Positions 16,814-26,301 of a DNA stretch of 41,355 nucleotides are shown here, one piece after another (the first letter of the stretch is position 1; each line of letters begins with the position of its first letter). This stretch comes from a virus. The notes under the pieces were generated by a model. The model had not been told where the DNA came from, did no database searches, and worked only from the letters and a program-made list of their open reading frames with translations. The position numbers and the translations under genes were made by a program. The stretch is taken from IMG/VR virus record IMGVR_UViG_3300042894_000896, positions 1-41,355 of that record; one strand, given 5' to 3'.

Positions 16814-17011
16814 CTAACATGCGTCAAAATTCCATCCATTCGGGTCTACAGGTGAGCAAGTTGCTCCTGCACCCAATGCTGCGTCAACACAAACTCCAGT
16901 AGAAGTACAGCAAGCAAATGAAACCTGTGCACTTGTACAAAACTTTCCTGAAACTGGTGGGGCACCAGCAGACTTTAAAGAAGAAATTAGCCCTTGAGCA
17001 CAACCTGCCAT
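16814..17011 (-). CDS. Small cysteine-rich protein (65 aa)
   Basis: Seven cysteines in 65 residues (MAGCAQG, KFCTSAQ, FACCTSTGVCVD, ATCSP and the terminal DAC), with Gly/Ala/Ser-rich spacing. There is no CxxC zinc pattern, so disulfide bonds in a virion or secreted protein are plausible. Its ATG overlaps the stop codon of the 887-residue fibre gene by one base, suggesting a co-translated fibre accessory or tip protein. Function is unknown. Confidence 0.6.
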   Translation of the reverse strand: MAGCAQGLISSLKSAGAPPVSGKFCTSAQVSFACCTSTGVCVDAALGAGATCSPVDPNGWNFDAC

Positions 17012-19674
17012 TATGTTAGCCCATTTCCGCTAATAATCCAGGTTGTTGATGTAGTCTTTACCGCTGTAGCAATACCGTGGGCAGCAAGAGTTCTAGAGCC
17101 TGTGGTTCCAGCCCCTGCCAAATACATAGTGTCTGTGGTGATAGCAATAGTCATAGTTGCCCCAAGACCAGCAATAAATGTAATAGTTGTTCCTACAGGA
17201 AAACCAACCGAACCGTTTGCTGGGATAGTAACTGTTCTAGTCGCAGAAGCAAAAATGTGCTTACCAGCGTCAGCAGCAACTAACGTATATGAGCCAGTCG
17301 TTGTAGCATTTTGCGGCAACCCCATAAACCCAAAACCAGTTGTGGCAGTAGTAGTCGTAGCGTCTACTGGACCATTACGCCAAGTTGGTGAAGAAGAACC
17401 ACCAGCAGAAGCAAGAAGTTGACCAGATGCACCAGTTTGTCCTCCTAAAGAAATTGCTCCGCCAGCAACTAGTCTAAATCTTTCAGTTGCATTTTCAACA
17501 AATCTTAAATCTGGGCTTGAAGTTGTTCCGAATGAATCAATAAACCAATACGCTGCACCATCAGTTACACGAGCAAAGTTTATTTGCCCACCTTCAGAAC
17601 CTCCTCCACCTACAGTAGATATAGAAGTAAGCAGTGGGTTTGATAGGCTTCTAGTTCCATCAGCATTTACGATAGTTACAGCAGCATTCGATGTTCCACG
17701 ATAACGCAAAGCCCCTGATTCAACATATAAAACACCACCGCCAGAAGGTTGGTTCGGAACAGTTCCAATATTTTGCAAAACTAAATGCCCAATAGTAGCA
17801 TTGCTCACTATGCTGACTGCAGCAACTGAAGAAGTTGCTAGAGAACCATTTGCTCTCATTGCAGCGTTTGAGACCACGTTTGCCATCTGTAGCGTTCCTC
17901 CAGCAGTAATCCAACCCAAATTATTGTTCGAAGAATCTCTCCACTCGGATAGGTTCGCTGCTTGGCTTGCAGCAGCACGAATAACAATTGGGGTATTATT
18001 AGCAGAAGATGCTACAACTCCAAGTTGAGAGTTTTGAGTTACAGTTCCTGCACCAGTAATAACACCAGGATTAGACCCAATGTTAACTATAAGTGTTGTT
18101 CCTGTTGTTCCTGATTGAGCAGTCCAAGTTCCGTTGTAACCAGTAGGCGTTACACCAGCAATCACTACTGTCTGTCCAACCAAAATACCATGGCTAGAAC
18201 CAGTTGTTATAGTTATATTGGTTGTACCGCTTGGTGTCTGTGTTCCGATAGCGACAGTAGTTGAACCTTGGATTGGGGCAGTTGCTCCAGAATAAATTTG
18301 ACCCAAAGCATTTATACCACCCAAAACAGTTCCAGAAGAATTTTGTATCTCTATTGTATCTTCAAGTTGGTTTGCGGCTCCACGAACAATCATTCCAATA
18401 GTTGTTGCGTTTACAGTTCTTGCTTCAATCTGTGCAGTACCCTGTGTAGAGCCAGAAAAAGAGTTGCTAACAATCAAACGACCAGAGTTATCTAAACGCA
18501 TAAGTTCTGTATCAGCAGAGTTAGCCCAACGATATTGTGCGTTTACAGGTGATGCAGTTCTAGCCCTAAAAAGCATTCCCCAGTTAGAGTCTGCGTAAAT
18601 AGAGCCTGTTGTGTATGTTCCACCACTTGAAACTGTAAGGCTTGGGGCAGTAAATGAGCCATTTGAGGAAACTGATGCGAGGGTGGTGGGAGTATTATTC
18701 TGCCACTCTTGAAGATTTGCCGATTGACCTGAAGCACCACGAATAAGTGAAGCAATTGCTGTTGACGATGTTCCAATCACAGTCAGTTTTCCTAATGAGT
18801 TTGCGTCACCAGTTCCTCCACCAATATTAACATTTCCGTTAGACTCAATAATTAATCTTTTTGTTCCTCCGTTATACAACTCAATAGGTAAGGCGGAACC
18901 AGTATAAAGATAAAAAGAACCAGACTGACTAGAAACTTCATTTTTACCCATATCGAATAAGTTTCCATTTGAAGACTCAAATCTAAGGTTTACAAGATTT
19001 CCTGCACCATCAGTTGTGCTTTTTAGCCTCAAAGCATTTGTCCCAACAGTGCCAGGAACAGTAATTGTTTGCAATGCTGTAAATAGATTGGCACCTAAAT
19101 ATGCAAGACTGTTTCCCTGAATTTGTGGGGTACCTGAATATGGAATATACATTTGTGGAACATATGTACCTGTATTTGAACTATCAAAGACTAGGGTTCC
19201 TGTTGGAGTTGTTGTTGTTGAGGTTGGGTTTTTGTGAATGGTAGTTCCAGCATCGACTCCATGGGTAATATTGTAAGACATTGTGCAGTAGTTTCCATTA
19301 CCTGCTCTGAGGTAGATTGAGACTGTTCCGTTTGCTTCAGTATAAGCAAGAATTCTAGATGCTGACCTAACAGTTCCATCTAAGTAATACCTAAATGTAA
19401 AAGCATCTCTATTAGAAAAAAGAATTTTAGCATTTACTTTTTGTGCCGAACCCCAGTTGTCGTCAAGAATAGCGTCTAGAACTATGTGGTCGTAGGTTCC
19501 TGCACTTGTTGCAGGTAGGGTTGCTATCTTCCAATAAGTTATGCTTGCTGGAGCAGAAGAGACTACACTAAAGCCATACGTTGTTTTGTTAGCGTATAAG
19601 TTTCCGAGGGTAGAGATTTCGCCTACAGCGTCTAAGCCATTCTTAACTTTAAAATTATTATTGAACGTTGCCAA
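17011..19674 (-). CDS. Tail fibre / receptor-binding protein (887 aa)
   Basis: A fibre-like protein rich in Gly, Ser, Thr and Ala. Residues 1-25 (MATFNNNFKVKNGLDAVGEI) closely resemble the start of the neighbouring 715-residue fibre and probably form the attachment domain. Three related units follow at about 307-341, 425-460 and 561-595, with IRGASGQSANLQEWQN as the clearest example, typical of trimeric beta-fibre shafts. Residues 478-547 are the inserted beta module shared with the head-tail connector. The C-terminus (ATRTVTIPANGSVGFPVGTT) is a small beta domain common in phage fibres. The start lies after AAAAGGAGAG. The first codon appears to be TTG. Confidence 0.8.
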   Translation of the reverse strand: MATFNNNFKVKNGLDAVGEISTLGNLYANKTTYGFSVVSSAPASITYWKIATLPATSAGTYDHIVLDAILDDNWGSAQKVNAKILFSNRDAFTFRYYLDGTVRSASRILAYTEANGTVSIYLRAGNGNYCTMSYNITHGVDAGTTIHKNPTSTTTTPTGTLVFDSSNTGTYVPQMYIPYSGTPQIQGNSLAYLGANLFTALQTITVPGTVGTNALRLKSTTDGAGNLVNLRFESSNGNLFDMGKNEVSSQSGSFYLYTGSALPIELYNGGTKRLIIESNGNVNIGGGTGDANSLGKLTVIGTSSTAIASLIRGASGQSANLQEWQNNTPTTLASVSSNGSFTAPSLTVSSGGTYTTGSIYADSNWGMLFRARTASPVNAQYRWANSADTELMRLDNSGRLIVSNSFSGSTQGTAQIEARTVNATTIGMIVRGAANQLEDTIEIQNSSGTVLGGINALGQIYSGATAPIQGSTTVAIGTQTPSGTTNITITTGSSHGILVGQTVVIAGVTPTGYNGTWTAQSGTTGTTLIVNIGSNPGVITGAGTVTQNSQLGVVASSANNTPIVIRAAASQAANLSEWRDSSNNNLGWITAGGTLQMANVVSNAAMRANGSLATSSVAAVSIVSNATIGHLVLQNIGTVPNQPSGGGVLYVESGALRYRGTSNAAVTIVNADGTRSLSNPLLTSISTVGGGGSEGGQINFARVTDGAAYWFIDSFGTTSSPDLRFVENATERFRLVAGGAISLGGQTGASGQLLASAGGSSSPTWRNGPVDATTTTATTGFGFMGLPQNATTTGSYTLVAADAGKHIFASATRTVTIPANGSVGFPVGTTITFIAGLGATMTIAITTDTMYLAGAGTTGSRTLAAHGIATAVKTTSTTWIISGNGLT
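18034..18243 (-). repeat. Inserted beta module, copy 2 (in the fibre)
   Basis: Encodes about 70 residues (TTGSSHGILVGQTVVIAGV, PTGYNGTW, GAGTVTQ) homologous to the module inside the connector at 4873-5091. It separates two fibre repeat units. Confidence 0.65.
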
Positions 19675-19703
19675 AATTCACTCTCCTTTTGAGCATAACT
19701 ATA

Positions 19704-19712
19704 ATTATAGCA
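19704..19712 (-). promoter_or_regulatory. Extended -10 promoter for the 887-aa fibre
   Basis: Minus strand TGC-TATAAT between the terminator at 19718-19741 and the fibre start at 19674. Confidence 0.65.
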
Positions 19713-19717
19713 TAAAA

Positions 19718-19741
19718 GGGGTAGTATATTTCAACTACCCC
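19718..19741 (-). terminator. Terminator after the 715-aa fibre
   Basis: On the minus strand GGGGTAGT pairs with ACTACCCC around an 8-nt loop, followed by TTTTATG. Confidence 0.8.
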
Positions 19742-19756
19742 AATTATTTAATTAGA

Positions 19757-21904
19757 TTATACTGCTATGAGAGTTCCAGTTACCTTGACGGATGTTGTTC
19801 CTGAAGTACCTGCAACAGGTGTGACAACCATGTTTACGTTTGCCCCTGTGTATGTGAAGTCAATCTCCACTAGGTTTGCTGAAACAAAGACATCACCATA
19901 TGTTGTGATATACACATCTGTACCATTTGTTATTACTAGTACCTTGGTAATTTCAATGTTTGTTGAGTTTGTTGCCTTGATAATGAACTCTCCACCATTG
20001 TATGTTCCAGAAGCATATACTGTGCTCAGTGTAAGTGCTGTTGTTCCAGTTGTGCTACCAGAAGCATTTACGATTGCAGAGTTTCCAGTACCGAAAGTTG
20101 GTGTTCCATTAATTGCTGGGCTAGTCAAGGTTTTGTTTGTGAGAGTGTCTGATGATGAGACTGTTACAACATTTACACCCTCGATGCTAACTACACCAGC
20201 AGAAACTCTGGCAATTGTTGTATCTGTTGCATGACCAAGTTCAATGCTTCCTACACCTAACGCAGCAGATGTTGATGCTGTTATACCTGAAACTGGAAGA
20301 CCAGTTGCATTTGTTAGAGTAAGTGAGGTTGGTGTTCCGAATGCTCCGCTAAATGTTACTAGACCATTAGTACCACCAGTGTTGTTTCCAAGAGCGGTGG
20401 CAACACCAGTTCCGAATGAAGTAATTCCAGTACCACCATTAGCAACAGGAAGTGTTCCAGTTACACCAGACGTTAAAGATACATTTGTAATTGTGTTGTT
20501 TGAACCATTGATTGTTTTATTCGTTAAAGTTTCTGAAACATCTTTTAGTAATGTTCCATTTACATAGTAGGACTTAGTTGAAGCAAGGTTTAGATGCTCG
20601 GAAGATGTCCAAGCATCTGTAGCATCTACCCAGTTGAAAGTTTTTGGAGAAGTTCCATTTAGGGTAATACCTCCACCATCAGCCTGAGTGTCCAATGTGT
20701 TATCGTTTCCAAGAACAAGGTTTTTGTCATCAACTGTTATGGTTGTTGAGTTTACTGTTGTTGTTGTTCCGTCAATCTGAAGGTTTCCCTTGATAACAGT
20801 TGTTTGACCGCTTCTACCAAGTTCAACTGATGAAGCGTTTGTTCCACCAATGAAAACAGTTCCATTTGTTCCAGCACTTGTTCCTGTATCAATAATGACG
20901 TTTCCAGTAGTACCAGATGTTGTTGTAGTACCGCTTTGGATAGTTACGTTTCCAGATGCAGCAGAAGTTGCGTTACCGCTTCTAAAGATAACTGGATTTG
21001 ATGCAGAACCAGATGTTGCTGGGCTTGCGACTACTGTTCCTCCTGATGAACCGTTCAAAACTAGTCCAGTAGCACCAAGGTTTAGCGTAATTAGCCCACC
21101 GAGGGTTGCACTACCAATGTTTGTAAGAATTGCTGCAGTTCCAGTTGCTCCAGTATTAATATTTACTGTTCTTGAAGATGCTCCAGAGGCACTTGTTGCA
21201 ATATTTACAGTTCCAGTAGTTACTCCAGTTCCAAGACCAATAGTTCCAGTAGTTACGTTTCCATAAAGAGAAGGTGTTGCAGAAATTGCTGAACCATCTA
21301 TAGAGTCAATTACTGGCGATGTAAATGTTTTTACGCCAGCAAATGTTTGTGCTGCTGTAGTAACAATACCAGATGCTGTTGCAGATGCAGAAGGAATTGC
21401 TGCAAAAGAAACAGCAGACATTCCGCTACCAGTTAGAGAGCCTGTTGGTCCAGCAGTTGTTCCACCAGTGTATGCAAAGGTTGTTGGATACCAGTTTGTG
21501 TCTGTTGGTGTTACCCAAGTACCGTCACCACGAAGGAATGTTGTGTTTGATGCACCTGTGGTTGTTAACAAACCAACTGCATCAGATGAGTTTGTGATTA
21601 AAACCTTAACTGGGCTTGTTGCTGTAACGGTTGTTGTTACAGTTCCAGTGTTTGTAATATTTCCATGAGTGTGAGCCGCTGGTGCTGCATCGGTAAATGC
21701 AATAGTTTTTCTACCGCCAGAGGATGCTGTTAGATAGAAATTAGTCCCATCATATTCGAATGCACCTGATGTTGCAGTTGTAAGATTTGTTCCTGAAGTT
21801 AACAGGATAGGTGGGTAGGTTGTCGTACCTGCTGCTGGTTTTAGTTCAGCACCCTCAACGATGAGTCCGCTTTTGACTCTAAACGCTTTGTTGACTGTTG
21901 CCAT
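19757..21904 (-). CDS. Tail fibre protein (715 aa)
   Basis: Low-complexity Thr/Gly/Ser/Ala-rich fibre. The N-terminus (MATVNKAFRVKSGLIVEGAE) resembles that of the 887-residue fibre. The shaft carries common phage fibre motifs: GRKTIAFTD, FLRGDGTWVTP, LPVANGGTGITSFGTG and two TLTNKT units. The last ~100 residues (KVLVITNGTDVYITTYGDVF then VEIDFTYTGANVNMVVTP) form a beta domain also recognisable at the end of the 170-residue protein upstream. It probably acts as a trimer at the tail tip. The start is ATG at 21904 after AAGGAGATAT. Confidence 0.8.
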   Translation of the reverse strand: MATVNKAFRVKSGLIVEGAELKPAAGTTTYPPILLTSGTNLTTATSGAFEYDGTNFYLTASSGGRKTIAFTDAAPAAHTHGNITNTGTVTTTVTATSPVKVLITNSSDAVGLLTTTGASNTTFLRGDGTWVTPTDTNWYPTTFAYTGGTTAGPTGSLTGSGMSAVSFAAIPSASATASGIVTTAAQTFAGVKTFTSPVIDSIDGSAISATPSLYGNVTTGTIGLGTGVTTGTVNIATSASGASSRTVNINTGATGTAAILTNIGSATLGGLITLNLGATGLVLNGSSGGTVVASPATSGSASNPVIFRSGNATSAASGNVTIQSGTTTTSGTTGNVIIDTGTSAGTNGTVFIGGTNASSVELGRSGQTTVIKGNLQIDGTTTTVNSTTITVDDKNLVLGNDNTLDTQADGGGITLNGTSPKTFNWVDATDAWTSSEHLNLASTKSYYVNGTLLKDVSETLTNKTINGSNNTITNVSLTSGVTGTLPVANGGTGITSFGTGVATALGNNTGGTNGLVTFSGAFGTPTSLTLTNATGLPVSGITASTSAALGVGSIELGHATDTTIARVSAGVVSIEGVNVVTVSSSDTLTNKTLTSPAINGTPTFGTGNSAIVNASGSTTGTTALTLSTVYASGTYNGGEFIIKATNSTNIEITKVLVITNGTDVYITTYGDVFVSANLVEIDFTYTGANVNMVVTPVAGTSGTTSVKVTGTLIAV

Positions 21905-21919
21905 TTTAATATCTCCTTA

Positions 21920-22432
21920 TTATGCCTTTAATCCAGTTCGATAGTATCTTACTGTGATTGGCTTTACTAGTAAATTGGGGGTAACTGTAACATTTACGTT
22001 ACCTCCGCTTTGTGAGACACTAACAGTTCCAACTTCCCCATTATTGTCAATTGCTCCATATTCGCTGACAGTCACATTTGAACCATCAACCAATACGGTT
22101 AATTCTGTAGCGGCAAACTTATTTGTTCCGCCAGTTGTTTTTGCCATAGATATGACATACTTTAGACTTCTCCATTCGGATTGCACTACTGTATCAATTA
22201 TAGTGGCATTTTCAATAGAAACAAGTCCTTCATAGTTATTTCCGTATGACGCTGTAGCATCATTAGTTTCACTACCAACCAGATAATCTAAATCATTCCA
22301 ATTGCTAGTGCCATCACCAACTTTCATTTTGTTGGTATCTGTTTCAAAACCTATCTCACCAGCAAGCAGAAGAGGGTTAGCAGTAGTCCATTGACTTTCT
22401 GTACCCCTCTTTTGCTGCATAGATATTGACAT
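21920..22432 (-). CDS. Fibre/baseplate protein with an Mtd-like N-terminal domain (170 aa)
   Basis: Residues 1-52 (MQQKRGTESQWTTANPLLLA, then GEIGFETDTNKMKVGDGTSN) match the N-terminal intertwined domain of the major tropism determinant family, a common trimeric fibre base. Residues about 75-165 form a beta domain (ELTVLVDGSNVTVSEYGAI and GGNVNVTVTP) shared with the C-terminus of the 715-residue fibre. Only these two parts are present, so this looks like a short fibre or adaptor. The ATG overlaps the end of the upstream stop (TAATATG region), so it is co-transcribed. Confidence 0.75.
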   Translation of the reverse strand: MSISMQQKRGTESQWTTANPLLLAGEIGFETDTNKMKVGDGTSNWNDLDYLVGSETNDATASYGNNYEGLVSIENATIIDTVVQSEWRSLKYVISMAKTTGGTNKFAATELTVLVDGSNVTVSEYGAIDNNGEVGTVSVSQSGGNVNVTVTPNLLVKPITVRYYRTGLKA

Positions 22433-22433
22433 A

Positions 22434-22676
22434 TTACTCAGATGCCTCTTCCGACAGAGCGGTCAGTTCTTCTGAATATGTAGCGATTAGTTGCTCTAGC
22501 AGATTTAGATTGTTTGTAATCTCTGTAATAGCCTGTTCGCTTGGCTCTTCCTGTGCGTTTACAACCTTTAGGTTAAGGGTTAACTGATAAGCCTCAACTG
22601 CTAGTTGCTGAACTCGTTGTGAAACTACCGCTTTTCTCTCGTCCACGGTAAGTAATGAATTAAAATCAATAGACAT
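22434..22676 (-). CDS. Small helical protein (80 aa)
   Basis: I do not recognise this protein. It is helical and Gln/Glu/Leu-rich (VSQRVQQLAVEAYQLTLNLK and LNLLEQLIATYSEELTAL), so it is likely a coiled coil. It is the first gene of a short fibre operon and may be a fibre chaperone or adaptor; that is inference from position. The ATG at 22676 follows GAAAGGTGG at good spacing. A TTG six codons upstream overlaps that site and is unlikely. Confidence 0.65.
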   Translation of the reverse strand: MSIDFNSLLTVDERKAVVSQRVQQLAVEAYQLTLNLKVVNAQEEPSEQAITEITNNLNLLEQLIATYSEELTALSEEASE

Positions 22677-22708
22677 TGATTGACCACCTTTCAAGTGTTT
22701 GTTTTTTA

Positions 22709-22717
22709 ATTATAGCA
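22709..22717 (-). promoter_or_regulatory. Extended -10 promoter for the fibre operon
   Basis: Minus strand TGC-TATAAT upstream of 22676. It diverges from the plus-strand promoter at 22745-22753. Confidence 0.65.
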
Positions 22718-22744
22718 CAACTATTGCCTTAAGTGGTCAAATCG

Positions 22745-22753
22745 TGGTATAAT
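22745..22753 (+). promoter_or_regulatory. Extended -10 promoter for the NlpC/P60 gene
   Basis: TGG-TATAAT, with TTGCCT 18 bp upstream of the hexamer as a possible -35. Confidence 0.7.
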
Positions 22754-22762
22754 TTATATACG

Positions 22763-22785
22763 ACACCCTTCAAAAAGGTGTTTTT
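22763..22785 (+). terminator. Leader hairpin (possible attenuator) before the NlpC/P60 gene
   Basis: ACACCCTT pairs with AAGGTGT (one bulged C) around CAAA and is followed by TTTT. It lies between the promoter and AAAGGAGGA, so it could stop transcription early. Confidence 0.55.
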
Positions 22786-22803
22786 CCATTAAAGGAGGAA
22801 AAT

Positions 22804-23349
22804 ATGAATAATTCAAAAATCAAAAAATTACTCACTGTCGGAATACTAAGTTTAGTTTTGTCTGGGTATCCAACCCCTATCGCTCAGGCAGACAAAGTAC
22901 CCCAACAAATAACAAAGCAAAAAGGGTTTGACCTAAGAAGTCATCTGGTGAACCAAGCAAAAGAAAACAGAAACACAGACAAGATGAGGGAGACAGTTAT
23001 GCAGTTGATGAGACGTGTAAATAAGACTTCTTATGTATTTTCTGGCTCTACCCCATACGGATGGGACTGCTCTGGAATGGTCAGGTGGACATACAAGCAA
23101 TTTGGTCTAGAACTACCGCACTCAGCAAACAAGCAAGCACACATCGGTAAAAGAGTTTCTGTTCCAAAACTAGGAGACATTGTGGTCATGGCTTATCGTG
23201 GCTCTACAAACTTCTATCACTCTGGCATTTACATTGGCAAGAACAAGATTGTTAACGCACACTCACAGGCTAAAACTACAATTATCCAATCTTTGGCAGA
23301 ATACAAAAATAGTCAAATAAGATTTGTAAGAGTTGTAGAAACAAACTAG
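22804..23349 (+). CDS. Secreted NlpC/P60 peptidase, probable lysin (181 aa)
   Basis: Cuts peptide stems of peptidoglycan, as NlpC/P60 enzymes do. The first 29 residues are a Sec signal peptide (KIKK, then a hydrophobic core, then AQA before Asp30). The catalytic domain has Cys89 in WDCSGMVRW, His139 in FYHSGIYIG and His153 in NAHSQ, so the triad is intact. This is the only plus-strand gene inside the minus-strand structural arm. It has its own promoter, a leader hairpin and AAAGGAGGA before the ATG. It ends 3 bp from the converging stop of the next gene. A lysin exported by the host Sec system is the best reading; a host-derived wall hydrolase is the alternative. Confidence 0.85.
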   Translation: MNNSKIKKLLTVGILSLVLSGYPTPIAQADKVPQQITKQKGFDLRSHLVNQAKENRNTDKMRETVMQLMRRVNKTSYVFSGSTPYGWDCSGMVRWTYKQFGLELPHSANKQAHIGKRVSVPKLGDIVVMAYRGSTNFYHSGIYIGKNKIVNAHSQAKTTIIQSLAEYKNSQIRFVRVVETN

Positions 23350-23352
23350 TTA

Positions 23353-24216
23353 TTATTTAATTCCATAGATTGCCCAAGCAAAATCTGGAGTGTTTCCAGA
23401 TGTTGCTATAGATATAGAACCTATTGGGTCAGTTATTGAGTTGTTTGTTCCAAATCCAAATCCATTTGAATTTTGCCAAGAAAGGTGTTTTGTAGTAAGA
23501 TTGTTTCCAGGATTAATGATATCCACAAGTATTTGAGAGCCTGTAGCAACACTTGAAACAGTTGCACTATTAGCAATAAGATATCCAGTTTCTGTAAGTG
23601 TGCTTGCCTGAGTTGGTGTCGTTGCAGCAAAATTGCTATAAGACATTCTGTATGCTCCTGCTGAAATACCGTTTAACCTCAAAAGGAATCTTCCAGTTGG
23701 TGCACGAGAAATTCCAATTGCAGAAAAGACTATCTGTATTTTGCTATAGTCTGAAAAGTCACGACCAGAAACCAAGGTTACTGTAGATGGAGAAGCAGAG
23801 TTTGCAACAGTTCCAGAATGCAAAGCAATATTTCCAATCTCATCTGTATGTGCAATAGTTTTTCTTACAGAGTCAGACTTTGTGATATAAAGTCTGCTTC
23901 CATCATATTCTACTGCACCAATCTGTGGAGACGATTTTAGAGTATTAGATGATGCAAACTTTAGCGGTACAACTGAAGACGTTCCAGTTGGAAGAGTTAC
24001 TGTTCCAGTAAATGTTGGAGATGCAATATTTGATTTAAGTGCAAGACCAGTCTTAAGATAGCCTATCAAAGAATTTGAAGTAATTGCTGCATCATTTGCA
24101 GGGTCGCCAGAAATACCATAACTTAGTAATTTTAAGGCTACCTGTATATCTGCTGTTTCAGTAAGTTCTGGAACAGTTAATTGATAGGGCGTAGAGCCTC
24201 CAACGGTAGTAGTCAT
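23353..24216 (-). CDS. Tail fibre-like protein (287 aa)
   Basis: The N-terminal ~60 residues (QLTVPELTETADIQVALKLL and LIGYLKTGLALKSNIASPTF) look like a fibre attachment region. The middle repeats motifs of the other fibres (GAVEYDGSRLYITKS and RKTIAHTDEIGN compare with EYDGTNFYLTAS and RKTIAFTD). The C-terminal half is a distinct beta domain (SKIQIVFSAIG, GRFLLRLNGISAGAYRMSYS) that may bind the receptor. The ATG lies 6 nt after TGC-TATAAT with no Shine-Dalgarno site, so it is probably leaderless. Confidence 0.7.
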   Translation of the reverse strand: MTTTVGGSTPYQLTVPELTETADIQVALKLLSYGISGDPANDAAITSNSLIGYLKTGLALKSNIASPTFTGTVTLPTGTSSVVPLKFASSNTLKSSPQIGAVEYDGSRLYITKSDSVRKTIAHTDEIGNIALHSGTVANSASPSTVTLVSGRDFSDYSKIQIVFSAIGISRAPTGRFLLRLNGISAGAYRMSYSNFAATTPTQASTLTETGYLIANSATVSSVATGSQILVDIINPGNNLTTKHLSWQNSNGFGFGTNNSITDPIGSISIATSGNTPDFAWAIYGIK

Positions 24217-24222
24217 ACCCTA

Positions 24223-24231
24223 ATTATAGCA
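24223..24231 (-). promoter_or_regulatory. Extended -10 promoter, probably leaderless, for the 287-aa fibre
   Basis: Minus strand TGC-TATAAT followed by 6 nt and the ATG at 24216. Confidence 0.7.
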
Positions 24232-24235
24232 CAGC

Positions 24236-25270
24236 CTAGTCATTAAATAGTTTAAACTTGTGAGATATGTAGGAGGCTAGGTTTATCTCTTTTTTATTTA
24301 GTTTGTATGACCTAGACCATTTAAATAGTTTCATGTTGTGCTTTCCTGCTGACATTATATTGAAAGGCAAAAAGCCCCAAACACTATGAATTTTTAAAAT
24401 ACTATCTGTTTTTATTTTTATAGAATCTGCTTTTTTGCCAAAATAATAAGTCCTAAACCATTTTTCTTTTCTATAATAGTAAATAGCAAGTTGAGTATAA
24501 TTTTCTCTTGTTGGATAAATAGAGAGTGACTTTAAAAAATATAAAATACTTAGTTTTGAATTAAGTGTTCCCAAAATTGTGTATGCCAAAGAAACGTCAA
24601 TTTTTGATGAATCCTTGTTCTTTATTAATATTTTTAGCATTTTTTTTGCTTCATCAATTCTAGCAAGTTTAAGTAACTGAAGTGTTTGATAAATAGTGTA
24701 TCTAGGGTTTTTATATTCATTATAAGCATCTTCTATCATCTGGTTATACTGACTACGAGATTTTTCTATGTCGGGGTGGTGGGAAATCTCAAGCCCTTCG
24801 CAAAATTCTCTTGTTGTCTCTACTCTGTCTGGCACAATTGCTTCGTGCATCAAATACTTCCATCTAAATCCATTTCTTTTATGAATTCTATTGTTTATAA
24901 AAGTTTCATCTGGAACCTTTTCTGACTCATCTTTGTATGTTAAATTAAATCTATATTCGATTTGGTCTGCTGTCATTGTTTCAAGTCGTTCACGCCATCC
25001 ATCAGAAAGAGTTTCATCCATATCCATAGATACACAATAGTCGATATCGTCTGGTAGTAAGGCAAGAGCAGCATTACGAGCATCATCAAAACGCCAAGGT
25101 TTAATAGAGATATCAACTACTTTGATGCCCAGTTTCTTAGCAATACGCTTAGTGTTATCCGTAGAGCCTGTGTCAGCAATTAAAATATAATCTGCATCTT
25201 TAGCAGACTCGTACCAACGCTCTACATGCTTTTCTTCGTTAAGGGCAATTGTGTATACCGCAATTTTCAT
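24236..25270 (-). CDS. Family 2 glycosyltransferase (344 aa)
   Basis: Residues 1-110 are a GT-A fold: YTIALNEEKHVERWYES, the nucleotide-sugar motif IADTGSTDNT (31-40) and DMDE (83-86) as the metal-binding DxD. HHPDIEKSRSQYNQM and a helical TPR-like C-terminal half follow, as in many bacterial family 2 enzymes that start MKIAVYTIALNEEK. The last 40 residues are very basic. It sits between collagen-like and fibre genes, so it probably modifies a virion protein or the host surface. AAAGGAT precedes the ATG, with a TGC-TATAAT promoter upstream. Confidence 0.88.
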   Translation of the reverse strand: MKIAVYTIALNEEKHVERWYESAKDADYILIADTGSTDNTKRIAKKLGIKVVDISIKPWRFDDARNAALALLPDDIDYCVSMDMDETLSDGWRERLETMTADQIEYRFNLTYKDESEKVPDETFINNRIHKRNGFRWKYLMHEAIVPDRVETTREFCEGLEISHHPDIEKSRSQYNQMIEDAYNEYKNPRYTIYQTLQLLKLARIDEAKKMLKILIKNKDSSKIDVSLAYTILGTLNSKLSILYFLKSLSIYPTRENYTQLAIYYYRKEKWFRTYYFGKKADSIKIKTDSILKIHSVWGFLPFNIMSAGKHNMKLFKWSRSYKLNKKEINLASYISHKFKLFND

Positions 25271-25294
25271 ACCTAAATCCTTTGTTCGATATCT

Positions 25295-25303
25295 ATTATA
25301 GCA
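25295..25303 (-). promoter_or_regulatory. Extended -10 promoter for the glycosyltransferase
   Basis: Minus strand TGC-TATAAT with a leader of about 18 nt carrying AAAGGAT. Confidence 0.65.

Positions 25304-26300
<997 letters not shown>

Positions 26301-26301
<1 letters not shown>

Noticed and set aside
19767-21668. Several plus-strand frames opposite the 715-aa fibre
   Set aside because: They are Val/Pro-rich complements of a Thr/Gly-rich coding sequence, without ribosome sites.
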